DNA of 64,000 bases from Aliiroseovarius salicola (GCF_027891095.1 NZ_JAQIIO010000010.1:32050-96049); one strand, 5' to 3'. Shown: positions 1 to 9,112, counted from the first letter of the stretch. Notes: generated by a model not told the origin, from the sequence alone. A program made the numbers and translations.

Positions 1-610
1 CAGGGTTTGTGTCACCGGGGCAAGATTGCTTATTCATTTCCTCAACTGAAGGAACCAGTGTCGGAGCAACTTTTTGCACAGGTTTTTCCGGAGGCCACGG
101 ACGTTGATTGTCCGCTGTGATCCATGCCGCCACCCAATCCGGTAAATCTGGGGTATTACCATCATGACCAAGGGCCCCGCACACTCGGCTGGTCGACACG
201 ATACCATTGCGGTCGGTCACGGCTGAGCGATAGACGATCTGGTTGGCACAGTCGTCACCCTTCCACATGCTTTGCTCCACATAGAAAAACCGGTCATCCC
301 AACCCACCAGGCGCGACTGCATCTCAACCCGTTCGAACATCTTGATCCGCCTGCGGTAGCGCACGCTGGCGCCAGCCATGGTCAGACCCCATCGGTTCCT
401 GAGCAAAACCCGGCTGAGCCCTGTGCGCCCCGCCAGTGGAATGCGCCCGAGATCGTAAAGCGTAAGGGTGCGACCGTTGTTTAACTCGCGCCAGAGGTCC
501 AGATCCCAGGGCCAGCAGCGGTGATGGCTGACATGCACACCGGTCACTGGCAGGGGCTCTGCCCGGACATTTTTAACCAGCTCTTTCACCATGCGGATAA
601 AGGGATACAT
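1..610 (-). CDS. Thioesterase-like hotdog protein (C-terminus beyond the window)
   Basis: The frame is open from an ATG at 610 to the left edge, about 203 codons with no stop, so the C-terminus lies outside the window. The N-terminal part carries the hotdog (4HBT_2/THEM6-like) pattern: a WPWDLDLWRELNNGR stretch near residues 33-47 followed by LTLYDLGRI. In this family the Asp and the Asn pair lie by the thioester site. Family knowledge suggests a cytoplasmic acyl-CoA thioesterase; the substrate cannot be told. It is divergent from the yggT-like gene, with 122 nt between the two starts. The visible C-terminal part is Pro-rich and unlike the hotdog core, perhaps a tail. Calling it a thioesterase is family inference. 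Confidence 0.75.
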   Translation of the reverse strand, partial: MYPFIRMVKELVKNVRAEPLPVTGVHVSHHRCWPWDLDLWRELNNGRTLTLYDLGRIPLAGRTGLSRVLLRNRWGLTMAGASVRYRRRIKMFERVEMQSRLVGWDDRFFYVEQSMWKGDDCANQIVYRSAVTDRNGIVSTSRVCGALGHDGNTPDLPDWVAAWITADNQRPWPPEKPVQKVAPTLVPSVEEMNKQSCPGDTNP

Positions 611-732
611 CGCGCGCTCCTTTTTTGTCGTTCTTTCGTGACTTTCCCTATGCGTCAACCAAGACCGAGCGTCACCCTTGCCCTTTTGTCCCCGGCCCCC
701 TAGATGGAATGAAGGCCAAGAAAGGAGCGCCC

Positions 733-1020
733 ATGCTGTCGCTGATCCAGATCCTGTTGATGATCGTTTCGATCGTCTGGTACATTGTCATCGCCCATAT
801 CGTGATGTCATGGTTGATCAATTTCCAAGTGCTCAATCTGCGCCAACAGCTTGTGGCCCAGATCTGGTACGGGCTTAACCGTTTGCTTGACCCGATCTAT
901 TCCAAGATCCGCCGCTTCCTGCCACCGATGGGTGGGCTGGATCTTGCGCCGCTGGTCCTGCTGATTGGATTGATGGCGGTCAGGATCATCCTGATCAACA
1001 ACGTGTCCAATTTTTACTGA
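733..1020 (+). CDS. YggT family membrane protein
   Basis: This 95-residue protein starts at the ATG at 733, preceded by a good ribosome site (AAAGGAG at 721-727); a longer in-frame start at 625 has no such site. It has a hydrophobic helix at residues 1-25, an amphipathic middle with RRFLPPMGGLDLAPL, and a second hydrophobic helix near residues 65-88. This is the YggT (PF02325) layout. The family is widespread in bacteria; its role is poorly known, with links to osmotic tolerance and cell division reported for some members. It stands alone between a divergent thioesterase gene and recQ. Confidence 0.85.
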   Translation: MLSLIQILLMIVSIVWYIVIAHIVMSWLINFQVLNLRQQLVAQIWYGLNRLLDPIYSKIRRFLPPMGGLDLAPLVLLIGLMAVRIILINNVSNFY

Positions 1021-1107
1021 CGTAAAGCAGCCTCCACGTTTTCCCACCTTGTCCTGACGACCGGGGTATGAGAGTTTGTTCGCCATAAGAAACGAGCAGC
1101 TGCCCAT

Positions 1108-3150
1108 ATGCCCCGTGATTTGGACCTTTTGAAATCCGTTTTCGGATTTGATGGCTTTCGGCCCGGTCAGGCCGAGATCGTGGATGCTGTGGTGGCCGGG
1201 GAAAACACCCTTGCCATCATGCCCACAGGCGGCGGGAAATCCCTTTGCTTTCAGCTGCCCGCCTTGGTGCGTGACGGTGTGACCGTGGTGATTTCACCCC
1301 TCATTGCCCTGATGCGAGATCAGGTGCGTGGGTTGCAGGCTGCAGGGGTAGAGGCGGGCGCGCTCACCTCCGCAAATACCGACGAGGAAAACGACGCGGT
1401 GTTTTCGGCGCTCTCTGACGGGCGGCTGAAACTCCTCTACATGGCGCCGGAACGGCTGGCGTCCGGTGGCACATTGAACCTCCTCAAACGCGCAAACACC
1501 ACGCTCATCGCGGTGGACGAGGCGCATTGTGTCAGCCAATGGGGTCACGATTTCCGCCCGGACTATCTGCGGATCGGCGATCTGAAGCGCGCGCTGGGCG
1601 TGCCACTTGCCGCCTTTACCGCCACGGCCGATGAAGAAACCCGCGATGAGATTGTGGCGAAGCTGTTTGATGGTCAGGCGCCACGTGCCTTCCTGCGCGG
1701 CTTTGACCGACCGAATATTCACCTCGCTTTTGCGGTGAAGGACAGCCCGCGCAAACAGATCTTGGGCTTTGCCGATGCACGACGCGGTCGGTCGGGCATC
1801 ATCTACGCCGCGACCCGCGCCCGAACCGAAACGCTGGCCAAGGCTCTGCGCGACGAAGGGCATGAGGCCGTTCACTATCACGGTGGGATGGAGGCCGAAG
1901 ACCGGCGTGAGGTCGAGCGGCGCTTTCAGCAGGAAGACGGGTTGATTGTCGTCGCCACCATCGCCTTTGGCATGGGGATCGATAAACCGGATATCCGTTG
2001 GGTGGCCCATGCGGATCTGCCAAAATCCATTGAGGCCTATTATCAGGAGATCGGGCGGGCCGGGCGCGATGGGGCGCCAGCCGAAACGCTCACCCTGTTT
2101 GGCCCTGACGACATCCGCCTGCGCCGCTCACAGATTGATGAGGGGCTTGCGCCTGCCGAACGGCGGGGCGCCGACCACGGCCGGCTCAACACGCTTTTGG
2201 GATTGGCAGAAGCTCATGGGTGCCGTCGCCAGCAGCTTCTTGGGTATTTCGGAGAAGCCTCCGACCCCTGCGGCAATTGCGACCTGTGCGACCGACCACC
2301 AGAGCTGTTCGATGGAACGGTTGATGTGATGAAAGCGCTCTCTGCTGTGCTGCGTACGGATGAGAGCTTTGGTTCGGGCCACCTCATTGACATCCTTCGG
2401 GGCAATTTGACCGAGCGTGTGCGGGAACGCGGTCATGACGCGTTGCCCACTTTTGGCGTGGGACGCGAGCATGACAAGCGCATGTGGCAGGCGATCTTCA
2501 GGCAAATCCTAGGTTTGGATCTTGTCCGCCCCGATCCCGAGCGTCATGGCGCATTGAGGATCACGCCGAAAGCCCATCCGGTGCTGCGTGGGGAAGAGCA
2601 GGTGGAACTCAGACGGGATACATTGAAGGCCACCCGACGACCGGCGGCCAAGATGATGGTTTCGGAAGAGGATGCGCCGCTGCTCTCGGCGCTTAAAGCC
2701 AAAAGAAGGGCACTGGCCGAAGCCGCCCGGGTGCCCGCCTATGTGGTTTTTACCGATCGGACCCTGATCGAAATGGCGGAAAAGCGTCCTGCCACATTAG
2801 ATGACATGGCGCGGATTGGTGGGGTCGGGGCAAAGAAACTCGACACCTATGGGGATGCGTTTCTCACGGTTATTGCCGGGGATTCACCAGACCTGCACCC
2901 TGTTCGACGCAAATTGGCCGGTCGGGTCGCGGGTGGCCTTTATGATCGGTTGCAAGATGCTGCGACCGAGCTTTTGCGCGGTGAAGATGGAACCGGGAAA
3001 TACCTGACCGTTACGCCCGGCATTTTGCGTCAGATCGCAGAACGAAAACCCATGTCGGTTGGCGACATGTCGCGTCTTCAGGGCATGACCGATGCCAAAG
3101 CCGAACGGTTTGGACCGCGGTTTATCGAGATATTGATGGAGGAAGTGTGA
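1108..3150 (+). CDS. recQ: ATP-dependent DNA helicase RecQ
   Basis: A 680-residue 3'-5' DNA helicase for recombination and replication-fork repair. Visible motifs: Walker A MPTGGGKS at about 39-45, DEAH at 137-140 followed by the RecQ-specific aromatic-rich loop (CVSQWGHDFRPDY), and helicase C motifs including QEIGRAGRDG. A zinc-binding Cys cluster (C, then CGNCDLC) lies near 370-395, followed by the RQC winged helix. An HRDC domain is present near 520-590, and a second, weaker HRDC-like repeat at about 610-678 ends the protein. Length fits RecQ (about 600-700). The stop overlaps the yaaA start (TGATG), so the two are probably co-translated. No clear LexA box was recognised upstream. Confidence 0.97.
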   Translation: MPRDLDLLKSVFGFDGFRPGQAEIVDAVVAGENTLAIMPTGGGKSLCFQLPALVRDGVTVVISPLIALMRDQVRGLQAAGVEAGALTSANTDEENDAVFSALSDGRLKLLYMAPERLASGGTLNLLKRANTTLIAVDEAHCVSQWGHDFRPDYLRIGDLKRALGVPLAAFTATADEETRDEIVAKLFDGQAPRAFLRGFDRPNIHLAFAVKDSPRKQILGFADARRGRSGIIYAATRARTETLAKALRDEGHEAVHYHGGMEAEDRREVERRFQQEDGLIVVATIAFGMGIDKPDIRWVAHADLPKSIEAYYQEIGRAGRDGAPAETLTLFGPDDIRLRRSQIDEGLAPAERRGADHGRLNTLLGLAEAHGCRRQQLLGYFGEASDPCGNCDLCDRPPELFDGTVDVMKALSAVLRTDESFGSGHLIDILRGNLTERVRERGHDALPTFGVGREHDKRMWQAIFRQILGLDLVRPDPERHGALRITPKAHPVLRGEEQVELRRDTLKATRRPAAKMMVSEEDAPLLSALKAKRRALAEAARVPAYVVFTDRTLIEMAEKRPATLDDMARIGGVGAKKLDTYGDAFLTVIAGDSPDLHPVRRKLAGRVAGGLYDRLQDAATELLRGEDGTGKYLTVTPGILRQIAERKPMSVGDMSRLQGMTDAKAERFGPRFIEILMEEV

Positions 3151-3914
3151 TGTTGGTTGTGGTCTCACCTGCGAAACGTCTGGATGAAACCCCGCCTAAG
3201 GCGGAAGGCGGCAGTCAGCCTGTTTTTCTGGACCAGGCGGCAGAGCTGGCCCGCACGGCGGGCAAGCTGTCGGGGCAGGAGCTTGAAAAACTCATGCACA
3301 TCTCTCCCAAGCTCGGGGCGTTGAACGCCGATCGGTTTGCCGAGTTTGGAACCGGTAAAGGGGAGAAACAGGCGCTTGAGATGTTTGCCGGTGATACCTA
3401 TGCCGGGTTGGATGCCGCAACATTGGATGAGGACGCGCGGCGGTACGCGCAGGATCACCTTTGCATTCTGTCGGGACTTTACGGGCTGTTGCGTCCGCAA
3501 GACATTATCGCGCCGCATCGGCTTGAGATGGGATCGCGCCTTGCCAATGCGCGGGGTAAGAACCTTTATCACTTTTGGGGGGACCGAATTGCTGGCGCGC
3601 TTGTGGCACGGGCCAATGAAACCGGGGTGCAGGCGTTGGTGAATTGTGCCTCGGTCGAGTATTTCTCGGCAGCAAACCGCGATGCGTTGGGGCTGCGGGT
3701 GATTACGCCGATGTTCTATGAAATGAAGAACGGCACCCCTAAAATCGTATCATTCTTTGCCAAAAAGGCGCGTGGATCCATGGCGCGCTACGTGATGGAG
3801 CAACGGTTGACCGACCCAGCAGATTTGACCGGTTTCGACCTGGGGGGGTATCGCCATCAACCTGATATGAGTGAGGGCGATACCTTGGTGTTCCTTCGCG
3901 ATAGTGAAGCATAA
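3150..3914 (+). CDS. yaaA: Peroxide stress protein YaaA (DUF328)
   Basis: A 254-residue protein beginning MLVVVSPAKRLDE, the hallmark of the YaaA/UPF0246 family. YLTP/YFSAANRDAL-type motifs occur in the middle (GLYGLLRPQDII at about 110-121; NCASVEYFSA at about 167-176). In E. coli YaaA lowers free iron during hydrogen peroxide stress and binds DNA; that role is transferred by family only. The ATG at 3150 shares one base with the recQ stop, which suggests a two-gene unit linking DNA repair and oxidative stress. It converges on the hybrid kinase gene with an 7-nt gap. Confidence 0.93.
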   Translation: MLVVVSPAKRLDETPPKAEGGSQPVFLDQAAELARTAGKLSGQELEKLMHISPKLGALNADRFAEFGTGKGEKQALEMFAGDTYAGLDAATLDEDARRYAQDHLCILSGLYGLLRPQDIIAPHRLEMGSRLANARGKNLYHFWGDRIAGALVARANETGVQALVNCASVEYFSAANRDALGLRVITPMFYEMKNGTPKIVSFFAKKARGSMARYVMEQRLTDPADLTGFDLGGYRHQPDMSEGDTLVFLRDSEA

Positions 3915-3921
3915 TCCAAGA

Positions 3922-6213
3922 TCATTCAGCGGGAATTGGATGACGCAGCCATTCTGGGCAAGACGCAGAAATTTCCTCAAAAATCGCATGTTTCTTCAAG
4001 GGTTTGGTGAGGTGTTTGTCTAGCCCATGTGACAGGATTTCTTCGGCGTCACCGGTCATCGCATGGGCTGTCAGCGCAACGATCTTTGTGCGCTCCAAAC
4101 CCTGCCTGTCTTCCAGTGCGCGAATGTGGCGGGTTGCTTCCTTGCCATCCATATCCGGCATGGAAATATCCATGAATATGAGGTCAGGCTCGAATTCCTC
4201 GAACAACTCCACCGCTTCGCGGCCATTGTTGGCAAATTTCAAATCAATATCCAGAGATTTGACCAATTTGGAGAACACCAACTGATTGGTGCGATTGTCC
4301 TCTGCCGCGAGCACCCGCATGGCGCGTTGTGTGAGCGATGCCTGAGCGGGTTCAACAGGGCCAAGTGTGGGGCTGGGATCCGGCGTTGGCTGCGTGCTTG
4401 GATCGGCAACCAAGGTTGCAATTGCCTGAGCTGTTTCGTCGTTTTGGTCCCGTGGCAGAACATTCATGATGTTCTGAGATGGTGCTTGGTGGGGGCGTAG
4501 ATCCACGCTTTCTAAGGTGCGGAACAATTCATGGCGCAGGATTGGCATGTTCAAGGTTTCATCAATCACATCCTGGAATTCGCTTTTCATGATGCTCGCG
4601 GCATTGGGCACGGTTAAAAGAACCACTCGGGCAAGGCATTGGGTCTGGCGTATTGCTTCAAGAATTTCCCGGCCCTTTTGATTGGGCAGGTTCTCTTGCA
4701 TGAACACAACCTGCTGACGATCCAATGGTCCCGGAAGATCACGTAGTTCGGTGACATGTGTCACCTCAAGCCCCAGCGCACGCAGGCTTTTGTCGAGGAT
4801 CGACTGATGCAACCCCTCTTCCATGATCAAAAGAGCTTTTTCCAACCCGAGTGGCAGATTGGGGATGTTCACGTCTTCCACGACTGGCAATGTCACATGC
4901 AGACCGAAACAGGCCCCTTTGCCCTCTTCGCTGTCCACCCAGATTTCACCCCCCATGAGATCGACCAATTGCTTGGTAATCGCCAGCCCCAAGCCGGTGC
5001 CGTCGAATTTCCGGTTGCGTTCGTCTTCGACCTGGTTGAATTCACCAAAGATATGATCCTGCATGTTGACGGGGATGCCAATCCCGCTGTCTTCCACTGT
5101 GATGTGAATCTTCTGTTGCCCGCCATCTCCCATCGGCAGTCCAAGCACCCTTATCAGCACATAGCCCTGAGAGGTAAATTTTACCGCATTGCCGATGAGG
5201 TTGGTGAGGATCTGGCCTATTCGAACCGGATCCCCTTTGATCTTGGTTGGCATGAAAATGTCGAAATCGATCGACATCTCCAGACCTTTTTCCTGCACTG
5301 ATGGCTGCAACAAAGCGACCACGTTATGTATCTTGCTTTCAAGATCGAATTCCTCTGGATGCAGGGACAGTTTGGCGGCTTCGCCCTTGGAATAGTCAAG
5401 AACGTCGTTGATGATGGTCAACAATGCTTCGCCCGACTTTTTGATCGTATCGACATACAACCTCTGCTCTTCATCCAGATCGCCCTCGGCCATCAGTTCA
5501 GCAATGGCCACAACTCCGTTCATCGGCGTACGGATCTCGTGGCTCATATTGGCGAGAAAAGCGGATTTCGCGCGATTGGCGGCTTCGGCCTTGAACCGTG
5601 CATCCTTCAGCTTGGCTTCGTATTTGATGGTATCAGTAATATCCAGACCAAGGCTGACCGTATCCCCGTCCTCGGATCGCCGATCCACCATTTTGACATA
5701 GGTGCCATCCCATAGGCGCAGCGTATGTGGTTCAATCATCGGCGCGCGCCACCGGGCGAGCATCATATCACGCCAGACGAGCGGACGCAGCCCTTCTGTA
5801 TCCACCACACCTTCGTCAAGCGCGGCTTGCAGGATCTCGATATAGGTAATGCCGGGGGCGATGCATTCCAACCCGTCAAAGGGTTTGAGATAGGCGGAAT
5901 TGGCGGCGATCATGCATTCATTTCTGTCAAAAACCGCAAATCCGTCTTCTATGGTTTCCAGACTGTCCCAAAGGCGCCTTTTGGCGATCACAACCTCTTT
6001 GGTCGCGCGTTCCAGATCCGCTTTGACCAAACTGTTTTCAGACCGAGCCTCTTCGACCTCTTCGCGTGTCTCGACAATCTCTTCAGACAGGTTGCGGGCA
6101 TGAAGGGATAGCTGTCGATTGGCATCGGACAATTCGGCCTGCTTCTGCGCCAACAACCGTTCAGCCGCCATTCTGGCGCGCCGTTCCTGTGCCAGGATAT
6201 CGTCAATCTTCAT
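3922..6213 (-). CDS. Soluble PAS hybrid histidine kinase with degenerate and intact receivers
   Basis: A 763-residue protein with no membrane segment. The order is: N-terminal coiled coil (residues about 5-80), PAS-like sensor (about 82-195), HisKA with the H-box FLANMSHEIRTPMNG (His225), and HATPase_c with N-box (LTNLIGNAVKFT), DSGIGIP and GTGLGLAI. Then a receiver-like domain at about 465-590 has the phospho-Asp position changed (VVFMQENLP). Finally an intact receiver at about 635-750 has Asp in FMDISMPDMDG and Lys in LTKPLKK. This is a cytoplasmic phosphorelay protein; signal and output partner are unknown. It begins at the ATG at 6213. The neighbours do not reveal a cognate regulator. Confidence 0.92.
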   Translation of the reverse strand: MKIDDILAQERRARMAAERLLAQKQAELSDANRQLSLHARNLSEEIVETREEVEEARSENSLVKADLERATKEVVIAKRRLWDSLETIEDGFAVFDRNECMIAANSAYLKPFDGLECIAPGITYIEILQAALDEGVVDTEGLRPLVWRDMMLARWRAPMIEPHTLRLWDGTYVKMVDRRSEDGDTVSLGLDITDTIKYEAKLKDARFKAEAANRAKSAFLANMSHEIRTPMNGVVAIAELMAEGDLDEEQRLYVDTIKKSGEALLTIINDVLDYSKGEAAKLSLHPEEFDLESKIHNVVALLQPSVQEKGLEMSIDFDIFMPTKIKGDPVRIGQILTNLIGNAVKFTSQGYVLIRVLGLPMGDGGQQKIHITVEDSGIGIPVNMQDHIFGEFNQVEDERNRKFDGTGLGLAITKQLVDLMGGEIWVDSEEGKGACFGLHVTLPVVEDVNIPNLPLGLEKALLIMEEGLHQSILDKSLRALGLEVTHVTELRDLPGPLDRQQVVFMQENLPNQKGREILEAIRQTQCLARVVLLTVPNAASIMKSEFQDVIDETLNMPILRHELFRTLESVDLRPHQAPSQNIMNVLPRDQNDETAQAIATLVADPSTQPTPDPSPTLGPVEPAQASLTQRAMRVLAAEDNRTNQLVFSKLVKSLDIDLKFANNGREAVELFEEFEPDLIFMDISMPDMDGKEATRHIRALEDRQGLERTKIVALTAHAMTGDAEEILSHGLDKHLTKPLKKHAIFEEISASCPEWLRHPIPAE

Positions 6214-6353
6214 TCTCGCTCTCCGCGTTCTGCGTCCCTGTCTTGGGGGCAGAATGGCGTGTAGAGAGTGAACAGGGGTTTAACAGATTTGAGAAAATCG
6301 TCTTAAAAATGCGCGGATGTGGGCAAAGCTGCCTGCTCTCATCCCAGAAAAGA

Positions 6354-6380
6354 AAAACCCCGGTGCAAGACCGGGGTTTT
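6354..6380 (-). terminator. Rho-independent terminator after trcR
   Basis: A perfect 10-bp inverted repeat (AAAACCCCGG and CCGGGGTTTT; 11 bp if the flanking T-A pair is counted) encloses a short loop. On the minus strand the right arm ends in a T-rich run. It lies 20 nt past the trcR stop codon and 140 nt before the kinase gene start, so it most likely ends the trcR transcript. Confidence 0.85.
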
Positions 6381-6399
6381 CACAGGATCCAAGTTGGGA

Positions 6400-7140
6400 T
6401 CACTTGTCGTCGTCATCATCCGCATCATCGCCGGATGGCAGGTTGAAGAAGCTGTCGGCGTCAAGCAGCTCTTCTTCTTTCTCTTCCTTCGGCTCTTCTG
6501 AAAGCGAGAAGGTTTCCAACCCTTCGATGGCGGTCGGCATCTTGGGTTCAGTATCCATGACAAGGCTCTGTTCGGTCGACACCAGCTTGCGGCGCTCGTC
6601 ATCCGACATGGCGTCTTTCGATTTCGCGGCTTTTTGAACGGCAAGGTCCAGTTCCGACTGTTTACACAGGCCGAGAGCAACCGGGTCGATCGGTTCCATG
6701 TTCTGGATATTCCAGTGGGTGCGTTCGCGGATCGACTGGATGGTCGGTTTGGTGGTGCCCACCAGTTTGGCGATCTGGCCATCCGACAGTTCCGGGTGGA
6801 ATTTCACCAGCCACAGGATCGAATTCGGACGGTCCTGACGCTTCGACAGCGGGGTGTAACGCGGACCGCGACGTTTCTCTTCACCTACGGCAGCGGCGTA
6901 GAACTTCAGCTTCAGCTTGTGCAGCGGATTGGCTTCGGCCTTGTCGATTTCCGACTGGTCGAGCTGGTTGTTGGCAACCGGGTCGAACCCCTTGACGCCA
7001 GTGGCCACGTCGCCATCGGCGATACCCTGTACTTCAAGTTCGTGCAGACCGCAGAAATCAGCCACCTGTTTGAAGGTGATTGTCGTGTTGTCCACCAGCC
7101 AAACGGCAGTGGCTTTTGCCATGATCGGTTTGTTCGACAT
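6400..7140 (-). CDS. trcR: Cell-cycle transcriptional regulator TrcR (DUF1013)
   Basis: A 246-residue protein of the alphaproteobacterial DUF1013/TrcR family. It has an N-terminal helix-turn-helix-like region (WLVDNTTITFKQVADFCGLHELEVQGIADG), a central second HTH-like segment (LSDGQIAKLVGTTKPTIQSIRERTHWN at about 120-146) and a very acidic C-terminal tail ending in DDADDDDDK. In Caulobacter and relatives TrcR is described as part of the cell-cycle transcription circuit; here this is family inference. The start at 7140 has the site AAGGAG eight bases upstream. It is single, with its own terminator and a divergent RNase gene. Confidence 0.9.
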   Translation of the reverse strand: MSNKPIMAKATAVWLVDNTTITFKQVADFCGLHELEVQGIADGDVATGVKGFDPVANNQLDQSEIDKAEANPLHKLKLKFYAAAVGEEKRRGPRYTPLSKRQDRPNSILWLVKFHPELSDGQIAKLVGTTKPTIQSIRERTHWNIQNMEPIDPVALGLCKQSELDLAVQKAAKSKDAMSDDERRKLVSTEQSLVMDTEPKMPTAIEGLETFSLSEEPKEEKEEELLDADSFFNLPSGDDADDDDDK

Positions 7141-7215
7141 TGGAACTCTCCTTAAAAAACTCTGTGTCCCAGATACAGCTTACCCGCGCCCTGGATGGGC
7201 TGTCTGGCGTTACGG

Positions 7216-7240
7216 GGAACTTTCCAGACCGGTTCTCGTT
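7216..7240 (+). promoter_or_regulatory. Candidate EcfG-type promoter (GGAAC-N16-CGTT)
   Basis: GGAAC at 7216-7220 and CGTT at 7237-7240 are separated by exactly 16 nt, which matches the general-stress sigma factor (EcfG) consensus of alphaproteobacteria. It sits about 54 nt before the RNase T2 start. No phyR-nepR-ecfG genes are in the window, and many Rhodobacteraceae lack that system, so a chance match is quite possible. Confidence 0.3.
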
Positions 7241-7293
7241 GTCGGGGAACTTGCGCACTATATAAGTGAGAATGTGTAAAGAGGGAAGAGCAA

Positions 7294-7935
7294 ATGCAAA
7301 AGGCACTTGTGGCGGTGATGATCTGGATTGCAGGCGCGATTGGAGCGTTCGCCGAAGGCGAGCGCAGCGGGGATTTCGACTATTATGTGCTGGCGCTGAG
7401 CTGGTCACCCAACTGGTGTGCGATAGAGGGGGATGCACGGGGATCCGAACAATGCGACCCATCGCGTGATCTGGGCTGGGTGGTGCATGGGCTTTGGCCA
7501 CAATACGAAGATGGTTGGCCCAGCTATTGCCGTCACAATCTCCGGACCCCGTCGCGCAGCATGACCCGTGCGCAGGCGGATATTTTCGGCGATGGCGGGG
7601 CGGCCTGGTATCAGTGGAAAAAGCACGGGACCTGTGCGGGGCTGGAACCGGCCGATTACTATGACACAGTGCGTCGCGCCTTTGAGGCGGTTGAGCGTCC
7701 CGAAGTGTTGCGCAAGTTGGAGAGCCCCGTACGCCTTCCCGCGAAGGTGATCGAAGAGGCGTTTTTGCAGGCCAACCCTGATTGGCAAGCGAATATGCTG
7801 ACCATCACCTGCAAAAGAGACCGAATACAAGAGGCGCGATTGTGTTTGACCAAGGACCTGGAGCCACGTGAATGCGGGTGGGATGTGCGCCGTGATTGCA
7901 CGCAAACACGAGCGCTTTTGGAACCGGTTCGGTAA
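7294..7935 (+). CDS. Secreted ribonuclease T2 family protein
   Basis: A 213-residue protein with a signal peptide (residues 1-20, cleavage probably after AFA). Both RNase T2 catalytic boxes are present: CAS-1 as VVHGLWPQY near residues 63-71 and CAS-2 as WKKHGTCAG near 108-116, each with its catalytic His. Several Cys suggest disulfides, consistent with a periplasmic or secreted enzyme that degrades RNA to 2',3'-cyclic phosphates. The start has GAGGGAAGAG upstream. It is divergent from trcR and followed by repeat copy A. Confidence 0.93.
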   Translation: MQKALVAVMIWIAGAIGAFAEGERSGDFDYYVLALSWSPNWCAIEGDARGSEQCDPSRDLGWVVHGLWPQYEDGWPSYCRHNLRTPSRSMTRAQADIFGDGGAAWYQWKKHGTCAGLEPADYYDTVRRAFEAVERPEVLRKLESPVRLPAKVIEEAFLQANPDWQANMLTITCKRDRIQEARLCLTKDLEPRECGWDVRRDCTQTRALLEPVR

Positions 7936-8002
7936 CGGGTGTTCTCCCGCAGCTTTTCTCCCTTCGGTCGACAAGCTTGGGCGTGGTCTCGCGGCGCTCG
8001 GC

Positions 8003-8060
8003 AGGGGCGCTGCCCCTCGCGGTTCTACCGCTCACCCCGAGGTATTTCTGGCAAAAAAAA
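8003..8060 (+). repeat. Dispersed intergenic palindromic repeat, copy A
   Basis: The element reads AGGGGCGCTGCCCCT, a short variable spacer, GCTCACCCCGAGGTATTT, then a Gly-Cys-like GGCAAAAAAA tail. The same order recurs at 31968-32027, 34248-34331, 43523-43601 and 56967-57042. The first block is a hairpin with AGGGGC/GCCCCT arms. This copy is the only one not between convergent genes; it follows the RNase T2 gene by 67 nt. Confidence 0.8.
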
Positions 8061-8213
8061 GAGGGGGTAATGAGGGTTCACTTTCGCCTCAACCCATTGT
8101 GTGTGCGACGCTTGGGCTTGGTGTGGTATACTCATAAGAAGGGCCGGGTTCCGGTCATGAGATTTGGTCGTCTGTGAACCTGGCCGGGGTTGATCACTTC
8201 GGGAGGACGTCCA

Positions 8214-9065
8214 ATGGTCAAGACAATCGGGAACCCGCTGTCCTGGGCCGCGCAGCAACTGGCAGGTGCAAGCAATCACGTTACAGATTCGGTGGAGCAT
8301 TTGAGTGGGGCGGAGGGGCCACCTAAGCTCCGGCGGTTGCATCATGCTGATTTGAACACGGCTCTTCGCAAAGGTTATGAAGATTTCTGCGCCGCGCGCA
8401 CAGAGGTGATGATGCTGGTGATCTTCTATCCGGTGGTGGGACTGATCTTGATTGGCATGGCCTTCAATATGGCACTTGTGCCTTTGCTGTTTCCGCTGGT
8501 GATGGGATTTGCCCTGTTGGGTCCAGTGGCCGCTGTGGGGCTTTATGAAATCAGCCGACGGCGTGAAGCGGGGGAAGATGTCACATTTGCCAAGGCGTTT
8601 GGCGTTTTTGGAGCGCCAAGTTTCGGTGGAATCCTTGTGATTGGGTTATATCTGATTGGTCTGTTTCTGGTCTGGATGATGACGGCCTGGGGGATTTATC
8701 TGGCCACTTTGGGTCCTGCCGTTCCGGAAAGTCTGATGGGATTTGCGGTTGATACGTTCACCACAGGTGCAGGTTGGATAATGATCCTCGTCGGGGCGGC
8801 GATTGGCTTTGTCTTTGCGTTGATTGCTCTTGCGACCACAGTGATCAGTGTGCCGATGCTGCTTGATCGGCACGTTGGGGTCGCAGTTGCCGTGGGGTGT
8901 TCAATCCAACTGGTGAAAGATAATCCTGGTGTGATGCTGCGCTGGGGCGCGATTGTTTTGGCGACGCTGGTTCTGGGTGCGGTACCGCTGCTTTTAGGGC
9001 TGGTGGTGGTGCTGCCGATCCTGGGACATGCCACCTGGCATCTGTATCGGATGGCGGTGCAGTGA
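8214..9065 (+). CDS. DUF2189 domain membrane protein
   Basis: A 283-residue protein starting at the ATG at 8214 behind GGGAGGACG. About 60 polar residues are followed by roughly six hydrophobic segments, with a conserved-looking LLGPVAAVGLYEISRRREAG in the loop after the second. Such layout and motif fit DUF2189 (PF09955), an integral inner-membrane family of unknown function common in alphaproteobacteria, sometimes noted as related to cytochrome oxidase subunit I-like folds. Nothing in the neighbourhood indicates a role. Confidence 0.8.
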   Translation: MVKTIGNPLSWAAQQLAGASNHVTDSVEHLSGAEGPPKLRRLHHADLNTALRKGYEDFCAARTEVMMLVIFYPVVGLILIGMAFNMALVPLLFPLVMGFALLGPVAAVGLYEISRRREAGEDVTFAKAFGVFGAPSFGGILVIGLYLIGLFLVWMMTAWGIYLATLGPAVPESLMGFAVDTFTTGAGWIMILVGAAIGFVFALIALATTVISVPMLLDRHVGVAVAVGCSIQLVKDNPGVMLRWGAIVLATLVLGAVPLLLGLVVVLPILGHATWHLYRMAVQ

Positions 9066-9088
9066 CCTGACATGTTTGATTGAACTTA

Positions 9089-9112
9089 AAAGGCGCCTCG
9101 AAGGGCGCCTTT
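9089..9112. terminator. Hairpin terminator between convergent genes
   Basis: AAAGGCGCC and GGCGCCTTT form a perfect 9-bp stem with a 6-nt loop between the ends of the DUF2189 gene and the quinone oxidoreductase gene. The symmetric A/T ends allow it to act on both strands. Confidence 0.75.
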
